From positions 20,351,716 to 20,415,715 of the forward strand of contig NC_045144.1 in NCBI RefSeq assembly GCF_008831285.2: 64,000 bases of DNA. Direction: 5' to 3'. Below are positions 50,991-62,906 of this stretch, piece by piece (the stretch's first letter is position 1; each line of letters starts with the position of its first letter). Both the position numbers and the translations under genes were made by a program. The stretch comes from Nymphaea colorata. Its lineage: Eukaryota; Streptophyta; Magnoliopsida; Nymphaeales; Nymphaeaceae. The notes beneath the pieces were generated by a model that worked only from the letters and a program-made list of their open reading frames with translations, was not told the DNA's origin and ran no database searches.

Positions 50991-51239
50991 ATGGGCCCTA
51001 GTTCCCTCCCTTTAGATTTGAAAAAACAAAAAGTTTACATACAAATTTTGAAAAAAATAGTTTGATCTATGAAAAAAAAAATTGAAATATTGAATTTAGG
51101 CCCCTACAACAAAAAAATTATTAGATCTTCTTCCGGATTCATATAATATAAATATTTAAAGATGTTAATGTGAAAATAAAAACACAATGAGGTGCTAGCG
51201 TGGGCAACCGATTGCACCAGCCCATATGTGGTATACTTA

Positions 51240-51898
51240 GGGGTGAACACGAGACAAGTTGAGCTCGAGTTCAGTCGGCTCGACTAATAAAACTTTGAGC
51301 TCGACTCGGCTCGAGCTCGAGAATAGCTCGACGGAAGAAGCTCTAGCTCGACTCGACAGTTACGTGTTGAGCTCGAGCTCGAGAATAGCTCGACGAAAGC
51401 AGCTCGAGCTCGACTCGACACTTATGTGTTGAGCTCGAACTCAACTCGATTAAGGCTTGACAAACTCGTTTAAATAGAATTGATATTCATCGTTTCGTAT
51501 TGAACTCGAGCTTGACTCGATTAAGGCTCGACAAACTTGTTTAAATTGAATTGATATTTATCGTTATGTATTGAGCTCGAGCTTAACTCGATTAAGGCTC
51601 GACAAACTTGTTTGAATTGAATTGATATTCATCGTTATGTGTTGAGTTCGAGCTCGACTCGATTAAGGCACGACAAACTCGTAAATTCGTTTAAATAAAT
51701 CGACAGGTTTGACAAACTCGATTAAGGCTCCAGCTCGACTCGACAGTTACAAGTTGAGCTCATACTCAACTCGATTATTTAAATGAGTCGATTCATGAAC
51801 TCGAGCTCAACTCGTTAAGCAAATGACTCGACTCGAGCTCGTTCACAAGCCAAGCTTTAACAAATCGTAGCTGACTAGTTATTCACCCTTAAGTACAC
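51240..51898. mobile_element. PIF/Harbinger-like MITE filled with GAGCTCGA palindromes
   Basis: A 659-bp element with ends GGGGTGAACA and (complement) GGGTGAATAA, bounded by the trinucleotide TTA on both sides (51237-51239 and 51899-51901). That is the target duplication expected for PIF/Harbinger elements. The interior is an array of degenerate units of about 80-115 bp built from GAGCTCGA, CTCGACTCGA and ATTAAGGCTCGACAAACTCG. Confidence 0.7.
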
Positions 51899-51901
51899 CC
51901 T

Positions 51902-52090
51902 TGAGCTTAGCGCTATCTTCCAACCACTTAAAACCCAAAGGCATAAATACTCGTGGGAAGCCAATTAGAAACACATTTTTACTGTGTTCAAAATCAGCCA
52001 CGAGATCACGAGTACATTTTTCGAGACGAGCACCTGTCAAGTACATGTCCTTGAGGGTTTGGAGCTTTTGATGGATATGGGAAGTGTGTT
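51902..52090 (-). pseudogene. unknown coding-like fragment
   Basis: About 60 codons on the minus strand read as ordinary protein: HIHQKLQTLKDMYLTGARLE, then a DLVADFEHSKNVFLIGFPRV stretch and LGFKWLEDSAKLKG. The frame is then interrupted by the MITE at 51240-51898. I do not recognise the family. Upstream on the same strand there is a (TA)n tract rather than a clear start or splice site. It may be a remnant exon cut by the MITE insertion. Confidence 0.3.
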
Positions 52091-52099
52091 TCACAAAAC

Positions 52100-52103
52100 A
52101 AAC

Positions 52104-52143
<40 letters not shown>

Positions 52144-54676
52144 AAGAGAGAGAAGTGGGATACTGTTTTAATGCTAATTGGTTCTATAATCATCAACTTT
52201 AATGTATACTATTTGGTCATCGACATATTTGACAACTTTTTCCTGCATTATTTTATTTTTCAATTATTAATAAAGAAAGAAGGATGAAAAAACACAAAGA
52301 AATGAATTCAAATTTAAGAGAGTTGGTGTGCTGTGAGGCACGAGAGAATTTCTCCATCCAAATCTCAATAGGGAAATTCATGTATGTAATGAATGATAAC
52401 ACCCAGCCACTAAGGAAGACTTGAAATGAAAGAAATCAACCAAAATAATTTTCATGAATCCCTCCTCCTCCTCATCTCTTGTGCGTTTCTAACGAGTCGG
52501 GGCAGGTCTCATGCTGGAAATTTTCTCCGCGAGAAAAAAGGGTTGGCGTTTGCACCTATGACATTTTTTACAATCTTTCCAAGTTGTCTTAAGCATTCTG
52601 AACTTCGTGAATCATGACTGAAGTCGTCTATCACGAAGGTGAAGAATGTCCTGTCAGTCAAACACGCACCAAATGATGTAAGGAATTATCAGAACAAACA
52701 GTCTTGGACTTTGAATTCTCGACTCTCTTCAACACAAACGCGAACTATGCGAATTCTGTCCACACAGGCGCGTCTCTTGCTTAGTGGGCAAGTTCTCCCT
52801 CTTTATGAAACCAAAACATAGGGTAAGACTCTTAATTTGCCCTTTTTTTGGCTCAGGATACATTATTTTTCTTAATTTGCCAACTAAAATATAATTAATT
52901 CACTCAGTTTATTATAAAAAACAAAAGGAATCTTGGGTCATAGATTCAAGATATTATAATATATAAAGCCATCTTTACTCACATAGTTAGTTTGGTGAAC
53001 TGATAAAAAGTTTTGATCAATTTGATTTAAGTGAGTGTTATTTTTTTTTAATTACAACTAATAAACATATAATATTTTAGTATATGATCAGCCTTTACTC
53101 AACCAGTAGGATTAGTCTCTTACTCACTAAAATAAAATAATAAGGAAAAGAACTAAACTTTTATTAAATTAAACCAAGAAAGAAGATATGATAAAGATGA
53201 AAAACTTTTTACATGTTGATATGATCATTTGCTAAAAAAATGCCAAATTTTATGGTAAATAAGTATCATTATTTTGTCAACCTCATTAAGTTCTTCATGT
53301 AATTCATGCCCATTTTATAAGCTTATAGGTATATAAGATTGTGCAGGCATTTTGGTGGGAGGTGGCCGGCCCATTTCAAGATTTTCTTGAAAAAAAATGG
53401 CCGAGATAAGATTGGTATGTCCTGGTGGTATATAAATAAGCTCAACCCTTTATTCACTCTCCTGTGTTATTCTATCCCCCTTTCTTCCTTCTTTGGTTGC
53501 AGACGGAGTAGATCTACTGCTGCATGGAAGAAGCCTGAATCCAGCAGTGGTATCAGACCAACGGCCTGCAAGAATCAGAAATCTCTAACCTGTGAGCTAA
53601 AGGCCTTCATATAAAGTCTTCTTCCCGTTTTGTTTGTGTGGGAATAAGCAAAGGTCAGTAAGTTTGCGTGTGCGTTTCAGTTGTTTTCATCCCGGTTATT
53701 CTGTGCGTGCCTGTCACCAATCTTCTTTGGAAAAGGAGAAGAGCGTTCAAGAACTGAGGCAGAGGCGCTGCCTCTCTGCTAGTCCGGCAGTAGAGCTTGT
53801 GTCTGCTCAGAAAGAAGAAGAAGAAAGAAAACTCAAAAAGGAAGACACAGAATTGATATTATTATTAAAGAAAAGGTCAAGGAACAAACCTATTTTTGCG
53901 GCGGAAAAATCCATCCTCCCCTGGGATTCTGCCATTCTTGTTGCTTTCGTCGCCGTCGGGGTGGGAGAACTGCCGCTATATCTCCGCCTCTGGGTTTCTT
54001 CGGCTTTGGGTCTCGCCCCGCCTACCACAGCTTCTGGAGAATTGCCGTCAGCGTCGCCGGCGCTCCGATGAAAAGTTTATGTATTGGAAATTTTGAGAAA
54101 GAGGGCCCAAGTTCACCGATTTTCGCCACCGCCCTGTAAAGTATTACCTTCTAAAACGACAGGTAAAATTCATTTTGTTCATTAAAAAAATGAAAGTGAA
54201 ATATTATAGAGAAATCGCCAAAAATAGTGACAAACGTGGAGAATCGCGTAAAATACTTTAATGTGTAGACTTAGACTTCTGCTTCTAAATCAGTTTAGAA
54301 AATCGAGTATGTTTGTCTATTGTCTGGGCTTAACTAGTTTGTGTTTAGTTTTCAATTATATATCAAACTTTATAATATACATAGGAAATGGTGGGTAGAA
54401 CTTATCCATCAGAATTGGCCGATACTGAAAAGTTGATAGGGACCAAGTTTCTTAATGAAGTTTCAAGAAAGCGATATCAATGGACAATCCTCTTTTCATC
54501 CCTCCTATTCTCTCTCCCATACTTCTTCATCATCATCCTTTTTCTATTTGGTTGCAGGCAGACTGCATGGGTGCACAGAAGAAGACGGGCTACAACAAAA
54601 TGGGCACCTGCACTATCAACTCCCCTCGTGGCGACGGATGAAAAGAAGAATGGAGGAGGAGGACGCAGACAGAAGG
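52100..54676. other. AT-rich region left of the LTR retrotransposon
   Basis: No intact gene. It contains a (TA)n tract (52110-52138), a primer-binding-site-like TGGTATCAGACC (53548-53559), and open frames of low character in a purine-rich stretch (53634-54071). 54391-54676 is the sequence into which the LTR element inserted. Confidence 0.5.
53548..53559 (+). other. primer-binding-site-like motif of a second, decayed retroelement
   Basis: TGGTATCAGACC differs at one base from the Copia primer binding site TGGTATCAGAGC at 55010. It also sits one base after a CA, as in the intact element. A TATAAATA motif lies about 115 bp upstream. No matching second LTR was identified. Confidence 0.4.
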
Positions 54677-55008
54677 TGTTGGGTAGTGGTAGTGGCCATG
54701 AGCCCTACCCATTCATATCGTAACTGCAAGGGGGCCCACTTGCAGTTACGAGCTTTAATGCTCACCTAAAATCTCTCACTCACCCAACCGCTAGGGTTGG
54801 GAAAAACCTAAGGGGCTGGACTATCGATTCCTAGTATATCCAGAGAGTTTGATGAATCTCTCTCTAACACATCAACCTGTGAGAGGCCCCTTGAAAGTAA
54901 ACCCCAAAAATCTCTCTCTCTCTAGTTTTCTTTCTTTCTTCTTTCTTGCTCGCAGAGTTGCAGGCCAAACTTGGTTGGAGATCCTGGGCGGAACCTAAAG
55001 TTCCTACA
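54677..55008 (+). repeat. 5' LTR
   Basis: 332 bp, TG...CA. Compared with the 3' LTR it lacks a 3-bp CTG insertion and has a longer CT/CTTT tract near its end. Confidence 0.95.
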
Positions 55009-55009
55009 G

Positions 55010-55021
55010 TGGTATCAGAGC
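55010..55021 (+). other. primer binding site
   Basis: TGGTATCAGAGC, one base after the LTR end, complementary to the 3' part of the initiator methionine tRNA as used by plant Copia elements. Confidence 0.93.
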
Positions 55022-58000
55022 CTCAGGTTCTTCTAATTTCTGTAAGTCCCTTCAGACTTCTGTGACGCCTATGATTACCTATGTATATATCATGCTGTGA
55101 ATGCCTAAGTGTGTATCAAGCTGTATATCGAATCATGTTTTGTGAATGTGCAAAGCATGCTAGTACTTAAAAGGAAGACGCTGTAATAAGAACAGATAGC
55201 AGAGGGTTTGGACAGAGAATGCATAAATCAGAGGACTTCGTTTTTTTTTTTTCGTCGACCTCTTTGTTTTTCCAATGACCGAGCATGTGGAGAACGCCTT
55301 CACCAGCAGGAAAGGGCAAGCATCCTTTTTTTTAGTTCTGTCTCAGATAAGAAACACCGAGCGAGAAGGAAGGCTGCACACCCTCCCTGCTGACCGCCTG
55401 ACGGCCGCCCTTCCTCTCCTTCATCACGGAAGAGGAGGGGCGACGGCCTGTTTCCTTTCTTCTGATTAAAAAAAAAAAATCACAAAAAAAAAAGGGGGAA
55501 AGGCCACCACCATGGCCGGCGGTGGCCCTTTCACTTACGGGAGTAGTGGCTGCCGGCAAGGGAAAGGGATGAGCAGAGGGAGCAGAGTGCGGGTCCTCTG
55601 AGAACGAACAGAGGGGTTTCATTTGCTCGCTGCTCGCCGGAAGAATCAGGGTTGTTCTCTGAAGTGGCACGAGCATCTCCTCGCGATAATGGTGGAAATT
55701 GGCCGGAGGCGGCAGTTGAAACCGTCGGTCAGCCGGACGCGGTGGAGGTGCGGCGGGTGAAACCCCAGCAAATGGTTCTCGCGAGAGGAGAGAGTGTATC
55801 GAGCGAGAAAAATGGGGAAAACTCGTTCAGAGGGGTATTTATACAAAAAATTTTGAAATTACGAATTTGGTCCACACATTTCTCATAATGTTCAGAAACA
55901 CTGTCATATTTTGTAAATATTAGTTCCGCTGCCATTTTTGCTGAAAGTCTTTTCAGAAAAAGGCTTGTGAAAGCTTATTTCTGTGGAAACCTAGAATTTT
56001 ATACGAAATTCCGTAATGATACCCTCAGAGTTATTCTAAATTTCTGAAAGAAGGTTCCAGAAATTGTTTTGCATTTCAGATGTAAACAGAGATTTTGTAT
56101 AATTGTATATAGGTTCCCTCAAGCTGATCAAAAATTGCAGCAAAAGGGTTCCAAACGGTTTAAAATTTAATATTGAGTTTTGATTGTTTTAAGTGATACC
56201 TTAAAATGGTATTAAAGATCTTCTCCCTGTTGCTTTCCATGTATCGTTGTTATATATTTGTTATGGAATTAACTTAGAAATGACTTCAAGAGTGGGAGCT
56301 TCGAAATGGTGAAAACTGAAAATGGTTAGCAACATGTTTGTGTGCTTATGCAATTTTGTTACTTTGTGTGTGCATGACCCAATGGCGCTATAAATGTTGT
56401 GTCGTATTTGGATATGGATATTATGTTGAAACATGTTTATATTGAATTTGAATTTGGATCCTCTTGTTGATATTATTGTATGTGGATCCACATGAGTAAG
56501 ATCTGAATTTAAATAATTATTTGGATTTTTGCTTTGGATCTGATTGTTGCTTAAGATCCATATTTGTATTCAGTTTGAATCATGATCTAAATTTGTTTGG
56601 ATATTGGTTAAAAATACATATCCTGTTTATGTTGGTTCAAGTTTATGTTATTATACTTGATTTATGAATATTCATCTTAATTTTGGGTCTATGCAGATAT
56701 TAGATATGACCAAAACTTTTGTTTTCAAAATCCATATTCAGTTGACACTAAACATTGCACTCTTTTAGAGCATGATCTGATTTGACTTGTTCAAGATCTA
56801 TATTAGATCTAAACATATTATGATGAGCTTTGATTTTTAGATCTAATGGTTTTACAAGTTGTACTTTTGCAATGTGTAACACTAGAGTGCTAAAGATGAA
56901 TTCCAGTTAAAAGGAATGATTATGTTATCACATGTTGATATGCTAAGAGGTGTAAATCAACACTCTTAGACATGGTGAGATCCTTATAACATTATGTTGG
57001 GTCGTGATACATTAAGATCCAAATTAACTTAGCTGAATCATTGGATCCAAATTCTCGTACTGTTACTAAACACAATATATCATGTTTGCTTTTGGATCCA
57101 ATGAGTGATATTTGTTGTCCTTTTAGATTCAAATCATTCTAGAGTGCTATTGAACAATGCTTTATTTACTCCATTAATGAGGTGAACTTGTTTAAAAATA
57201 TATATTCAAGAGGTATAATGTAACACTCTTGGACTGAAACCCGTATAAATTTGAATGTCTTGATTTAAAGACTTGCTTTATTTGCTCTTAAGGGTGATGG
57301 ATTAGTTTGGGTACAAACATATCATCTCAAGGTAGAGAAATTTTTCTTGTTTCACCTTGTTCAAAAGTGGGACTATTGTTTAAATCCAAGCATGGTTATT
57401 GAAATCATAGTGCACAATACTTCATATGGATCATTTGTGTTTTTTAAACTCAGATTATTGTATTGTAGATATTGCTAGTTGGATCTGAATTTCCATATTT
57501 GAATTAATGAAATCCACATTACGTAAAGTTTAGCTGCAGATCTAAAGTGACTTGTTTGGATATGTGAGAATAATTCATATCCTGTTGTTTTAGTTCCAAT
57601 ATATGTTATCATGGTTGCCTTTGGATATGATCATACTGCAATATGTGTTGTCATTCTAGATCCAAAAGTTATTCTTGAAAATCATTGAATAAAGCTTCAT
57701 TTGCATTTCTTTCTTAGGAAAATGAATTTGTTTTAATGCATACTCAAGAGATGTAATATAATACTCTTGCACCAAAATTAATATTGGCAAGAATGCATTT
57801 ATTTGAAGCTTTGTAGCACTAAAGTGCTAATACATGATAACTTGTTTTTCTCAAAAGAGAGATGGGTTAGCAATGATTCAAATATGGTTGTTGAATCATA
57901 TTGTATAATATTTCAATGAGGATCATGTGTTTTAAACTCATATTAATTGTATTGTGGATGTTTCTGGTTTGGATCTATACTAATATAATCTGACTCTTTA

Positions 58001-59716
58001 TATTCATGTGGCTTTTGGAATTGGATCTATTCATTGTTTGAGATCCACCTTATATACATCATTGATTCGGATTTGAATATATATTTGGATATATGGTTAA
58101 ACAACCATATCTTGTTTATATTAGATCCAAGCATATTATGTTATTTATTCGTTTGAGGATCAAACAAAGCTAGCTTGCTATTAAGTAAGTTTATGTTTGA
58201 GGATGAATTTGATTTTAAATTTTTCATGAGGTATAAAATAATACTCATAAAAATAATGAGATCCACACTAATTAGATCCATATTGAGATCCTTGGAGATT
58301 TATAATGCATGTTAAATGCATATCTAAAAATGAAACGATGTGTTTGCAAATACATATGTATGGGATACCCAAATGAAAGTAGGGTATATGACATTTTCTT
58401 TTTATGCATGAGTTTGAAGTGTTCGAATAAGAATACCGAATACAATAATCCAGTGGGAGATCATAACGATCTACTGGAGGATCTGATTTATTCAAATAAT
58501 CAGTCTGGCAATGAACCAACTGGATAACAGTATGGCAATGAACCAACTGAGAAACAATTTAATAATGAATCAACTGTGCACGATTCTTATGATGATAAGT
58601 CTGGTAATGAACCGACTGGGTAGTGAGCTCCATGATTATATGTGAATAATTGTTGCATGTACAAAAACTGACTTTTTATTTGGTGATCAAGTTTGATTGA
58701 TTGAATATACTAATAAGTGGTCAGGTAATGAACCTCAGTTTGGTATTAAACGTCCAACTGAAGCTTATTAGTGATCTTATTGATCATCTTGTGGTATACA
58801 TATGTAGAGATATGTGAATTGTATATTGCATGCATGGGTTGTCAAAATTATGTATTGACCTTGATGAGTTAAATGAAACTCATTGTATGAGAGAGTACAT
58901 TGATGAAAATTATACAAGATGAAAAGTGCTTGTATGATAGACTATGGGTTGATTGCTCATTCCCTTAAATAGTCATAATAAAGATTAAGTGTCGTTAATC
59001 AAGTTGATGACTATATAAATATTTGATAAGTGGGAGCACACTTGAATATGCCATTTACTATGTTGAATGCTATGGAACTCCTGTTGTTAAAGAAGTTAAG
59101 TAACTATGGAATACAGTAAAGGAAAATATTTCATGTGTTTTAATGCATATTAGCTTGTGTTATGGACTTGGTATAAGCTTCTAATTTGGCTTGTAAGTAT
59201 ACATTAAGAAAGTCCAGGCTGACCCTTGTTTTATGGCAGTTAAATGTTTGAGATACATGAATGAAACAAATGATATATTCAAGTGATTGTTAACATTTTT
59301 TAACAAAAGGAATTCTAAATGATTTGTCAAGCATGTAGCCCGTATGAGGCTAAGAAATTCTTTGTTTGCCTCTTTGTGAGGTGGTTGAAAAATATTTATG
59401 ATGATTTCATTGTTGAATAAGAAGGAAATATGCATGCACGTTCCAAATGCTTATATGATTGCTAGTATTATAGTCAAGAGAATTCTTGATGTTTTATGTA
59501 AAACTTGTGGTCCACATGGGACTAAGTTTTAATATGTTATAATGTGATATATATTGAATATTTGAAAGGTTGCGAAGGAAAAACCATTGAATGGAAAACC
59601 TCACTGTAAACCTTGAAAAAGGTTAGGTTGCGTTGGAAAAGACAATTATGGAAAACCACGTAACAAATTGAATAAAGAAAACCCACATAAAGTGGAAGCA
59701 AACTGGCGGTCTCATG
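55022..59716 (+). other. non-coding interior of the LTR element
   Basis: No long open frame with gag, integrase, reverse transcriptase or RNase H. A block of repeated AATGAACCAACTG units lies at 58503-58620. Related segments reading AAGAGRTGTAA...ACACTCTTG recur near 56946, 57210, 57745 and, more weakly, 58228. Confidence 0.8.
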
Positions 59717-59729
59717 GCCAAGTGGGAGA
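59717..59729 (+). other. polypurine tract
   Basis: The run GGCCAAGTGGGAGA ends directly before the 3' LTR; AAGTGGGAGA is the usual form in plant Copia elements. Confidence 0.9.
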
Positions 59730-60051
59730 TGTTGGGTAGTGGTAGTGGCCATGAGCCCTACCCATTCATATCGTAACTGCAAGGGGGGCCCACTTGCAGT
59801 TACGAGCTTTAATGCTCACCTAAAATCTCTCACTCACTTAACCGCTGCTAGGGTTGGGAAAAACCTAAGGGGCTGGACTATCGATTCCTAGTATATCCAG
59901 AGAGTTTGATGAATCTCTCTCTAACACATCAACCTGTGAGAGGCCCCTTGAAAGTAAACCCCAAAAATCTCTCTCTCTAGTTTTCTTTCTTGCTCGCAGA
60001 GTTGCAGGCCAAACTTGGCTGGAGATCCTGGCGGAACCTAAAGTTCCTACA
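59730..60051 (+). repeat. 3' LTR
   Basis: 322 bp, matching 54677-55008 apart from about three substitutions and several small indels. Ends CCTACA, followed by the GAAGG target duplication. Confidence 0.95.
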
Positions 60052-60101
60052 GAAGGCAGCCACCTTTTTCTATGAATTGACTCCTAGGCGACGAGGAGAC
60101 G

Positions 60102-62906
60102 ATGGACGGGTTCCACCGGGCCGCCATCCTTTTCTACTTCCTGGTTTTTTCGGTGGCCGTCGCCGTAGTTGAAAACTCTCTAGAGTCGGACAAGAATGCG
60201 CTGGTGGACTTGAAGAGGTTCCTCCTCTCCACCTGGGGAAGTACCGGTGGTGGAATGAGCATGATGTGTCACCTTGTGGTTGGGCGGCAATTACCTGCGC
60301 CGGAGGTCGAGTCACCGGGATCGACCTCTCCATCTCCAACTCCATGCCGCGCGGCGATTTCTACCCACGCTTCTCGTCGCTCACCGCCCTCTCCTCTCTC
60401 GACCTGTCTGGCAACACGCTGGGTGGGCAGATTCCGGCAGATCTCGGCGGGTTCGCCTCCCTCCGATACCTTAACCTGTCCGTTAACGTCCTCGAGGGCC
60501 CATTGAACATCACCGGACTGGTGAATCTTGAGACAATTGACGTCACCGTGAATCGGCTCTCGGGAGCCATCCCCGCAAGTTTCCCCCCGAACTGCGGTAG
60601 TCTTGTCAACGTCAATCTTTCTCCAAAGAGTGCAAGCTCCAAGTGTTGGACTTATCGGAGAACACCATATTTGGGACGATCTCGGCGGAGATCGTTAGGT
60701 GCCAGGGCTTGGTATTTTTGAATCTGTGGGGAAACAAGCTGTCGGGAAGGATTCCTGCAGAGATCGGACAGCTACAGGAGCTCGAGGTGCGGAACTTGGG
60801 AAACAACAGCTTCGACCCGGGGATCCCCGGAGCCTGGTGAACTGCTCGAATTTGACGTTTCTCGACCTAAGCCGGAACGGTTTTGTCGGCGACATTCCTA
60901 CTACGATCGGCGAGTTTCGGCAGATCCAGTCGCTATCTCTCCATGGAAACAACTTCACCGGAGGGATAGCCTCTTCTGGCATTCTAAAAATTCCAAACAT
61001 AATGCATCTAGATTTGAGCTACAATCGATTCTCCGGCAACCTTCCCCTTGAGCTCACCAGAGTCCCCACCTTAAATTTCTTGATTCTGACTGGCAACTCG
61101 TTCTCCGGCAGCATTCCACCCGACTTCGGCAATCTCACTGGCCTCCAAGCACTCGACGTCTCTTACAACCGGCTCACGGGAAGCATCCCGCGGAGATTGG
61201 GAAATTGACGTCTCTCTTGTGGTTGATGCTTGCGGAGAATTTTTTGGAGGGAGAGATCCCCCCGGAGATCGGTAACTGCAGCAGCTTGTTATGGCTAAAT
61301 CTCGCCAACAATAAGCTTTCCGTCAGATGAAGACGCTCAGCCTGATCAATCTTGGCTTCAACAAGTTCACCGGCAAACTCCCGTCTGAGATTGGTCAAAT
61401 CCCGCTGAAGGTACTAAACGTTACCAACAACAACATATCCGGCCCGATTGCCCAAGGGCTCCGGCCCGATTGCCCAAGAGCTCGGCAACCTTAGGTGACT
61501 GGAGAGTTTGGATCTCTCGTACAACAATTTCTCCGGTGAATTTCCAGTGTCCTCCTTGTCTCTCCTGAACGAATTGAGCCGCTTCAACGTTTTGTTCAAC
61601 ACACTCCTTAGTGGAAAAGTTTTGGCGACGGGGCAACTCGGTACCTTTGGCGATGATTCTTTCCTCGGCGACCCACTACTCTTTGGATCGCTCCAACACC
61701 ATTCATATGCCGGCTGACCGCCCGCCGTCGACCCACGGTAGGAGGCCGCCGATATCATGGAAGGCGAAGACAGCAATCGCCAGTCTCACTTTTCCGGTGC
61801 TCGCCATGGGACTCATCATCTGTGGGATCCTCGCTCTGATACTCTGTCACATTGACCCCACAACCGAGATGGAAGTTTTCAGGGGGAAAACGGCGGAAGA
61901 TTTGGGTGGTTCCTCGTCATCTTCGCCCATCAGGGACTACGCCAATCCAGTTAAGATCATCTGCCTAGACAAGACGGCTTTTACCTACGCAGACATTTTG
62001 ATGGCAACAGAGAACTTCTCCGAGCAAAGAATCATCGGAAGTGGAGGGTTCGGAACGGTGTACAGGGGGGGTGCTCCACGATGGAAAGGAAGTGGCCGTG
62101 AAGAAACTGCGGGGGGAGGGACCTGAGGCAGAGAAGAAGTTCCGCATGGAGATGGATGTATTGAGCGGAGGTGGCAGGGGTTGGTGCCACCCCAATCTGG
62201 TGGTGCTCTACGGTTGGTGTCTGTTCGGCGCCGTGAAGCTCCTCGTCTACGAGTTCATACCAGGGGGGGGGACGTTGGAGGAGGCGGTGGCGAACGGGCG
62301 GCTCGGCGGGTGGCGCAACCGAGTGAAGGCTGCAAAAGGGGTGGCGAGGGCGCTCGTCTACCTCCACCACGAATGCCACCCGGCGGTGGTGCACCGCGAC
62401 GTCAAGGCGAGCAACGTGCTGCTGGCCGGGCGAGGGTCACGGACTTCGGGCTCGCTCGGATGGTGGGACCAGGAGACAGCCACGTCAGCACCCATATTGC
62501 AGGCAGCGTGGGGTATGTGGCACCAGAGTACGGGCAGTCGTGGCGGGCCACCACGAGAGGTGACGTATATAGCTGCGGCGTTGTGGTGATGGAGACAGTG
62601 ACCGGCCGGACGACGGTCGGCGGGGCGGACGGCGACCCCTGCCTTGTTGACTGGGTGCGGGGGCTTCTGGCGGCGCCGCTTGGGCTGAAGTCGGCTGTGG
62701 ACCCTGCCCTGAAGCAGGAAGCCGATGCGCTTGAGCGGATGGTCAGGGTTCTCCATTTGGCATTGAGGTGTGCAGACGACACCCCGGCAAAGAGGCCGGA
62801 CATGAGGGAGGTGCTGTCAAAGCTGGTGGAGATCGAAAATGGGTCGACGTCAGCATCACCGTCGCCTACGCCGGCGCCATCGTCGCCCCCCTTCCCTTGT
62901 TCATAG
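60102..62906 (+). pseudogene. LRR receptor-like kinase pseudogene (At1g74360/NILR1-like)
   Basis: The order of parts follows the At1g74360-type LRR receptor kinases. There is a signal peptide (from 60102), an N-terminal LRR cap with CGWAAITC, LRRs (LDLSGNTLGGQIPADLG, LNLWGNKLSGRIPAEIG, LDLSYNRFSGNLP), a transmembrane segment near 61790-61850, then a kinase domain with GSGGFGTVYRG, VAVKK, HRDVKASN, DFGLAR and APEYG, ending at TGA 62904-62906. The frame changes or stops at about 60253, 60620, 60830, 61195, 61325, 61460-61500, 61715, 62070 and 62435. Some LRRs are missing around 60620 and 61325. A 21-bp unit (GGCCCGATTGCCCAAG) is tandemly doubled near 61441-61480. No continuous product is possible as written. 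Several shifts fall in G runs (62067, 62265), so some may be assembly errors, but the missing LRR blocks argue for true decay. Confidence 0.9.

Larger units (their letters stand above)
49412..51236. other. repeat-rich intergenic DNA upstream of lipase 2
   Basis: Includes the lipase 2 promoter side (right of 49412), TA tracts near 49760-49799 and two copies of the GGCGGAGCC family. No gene seen. Confidence 0.6.
54677..60051 (+). mobile_element. complete Copia-type LTR retrotransposon, non-autonomous (LARD-like)
   Basis: The element is bounded by near-identical LTRs that start TGTTGGG and end CCTACA, inside a perfect 5-bp target duplication GAAGG (54672-54676 and 60052-60056). A primer binding site follows the 5' LTR and a polypurine tract precedes the 3' LTR. 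The 4.7 kb interior has no intact gag or pol. The first 0.8 kb is GC-rich and leader-like; the rest is AT-rich and made of diverged repeats. Only scraps recall Copia pol, such as AVKCLRYMNET near 59240. It must have been mobilised by proteins of another element. The LTRs differ by only a few substitutions plus small indels, which suggests a fairly recent insertion. It ends 50 bp before the start codon of the receptor kinase pseudogene. Confidence 0.95.
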
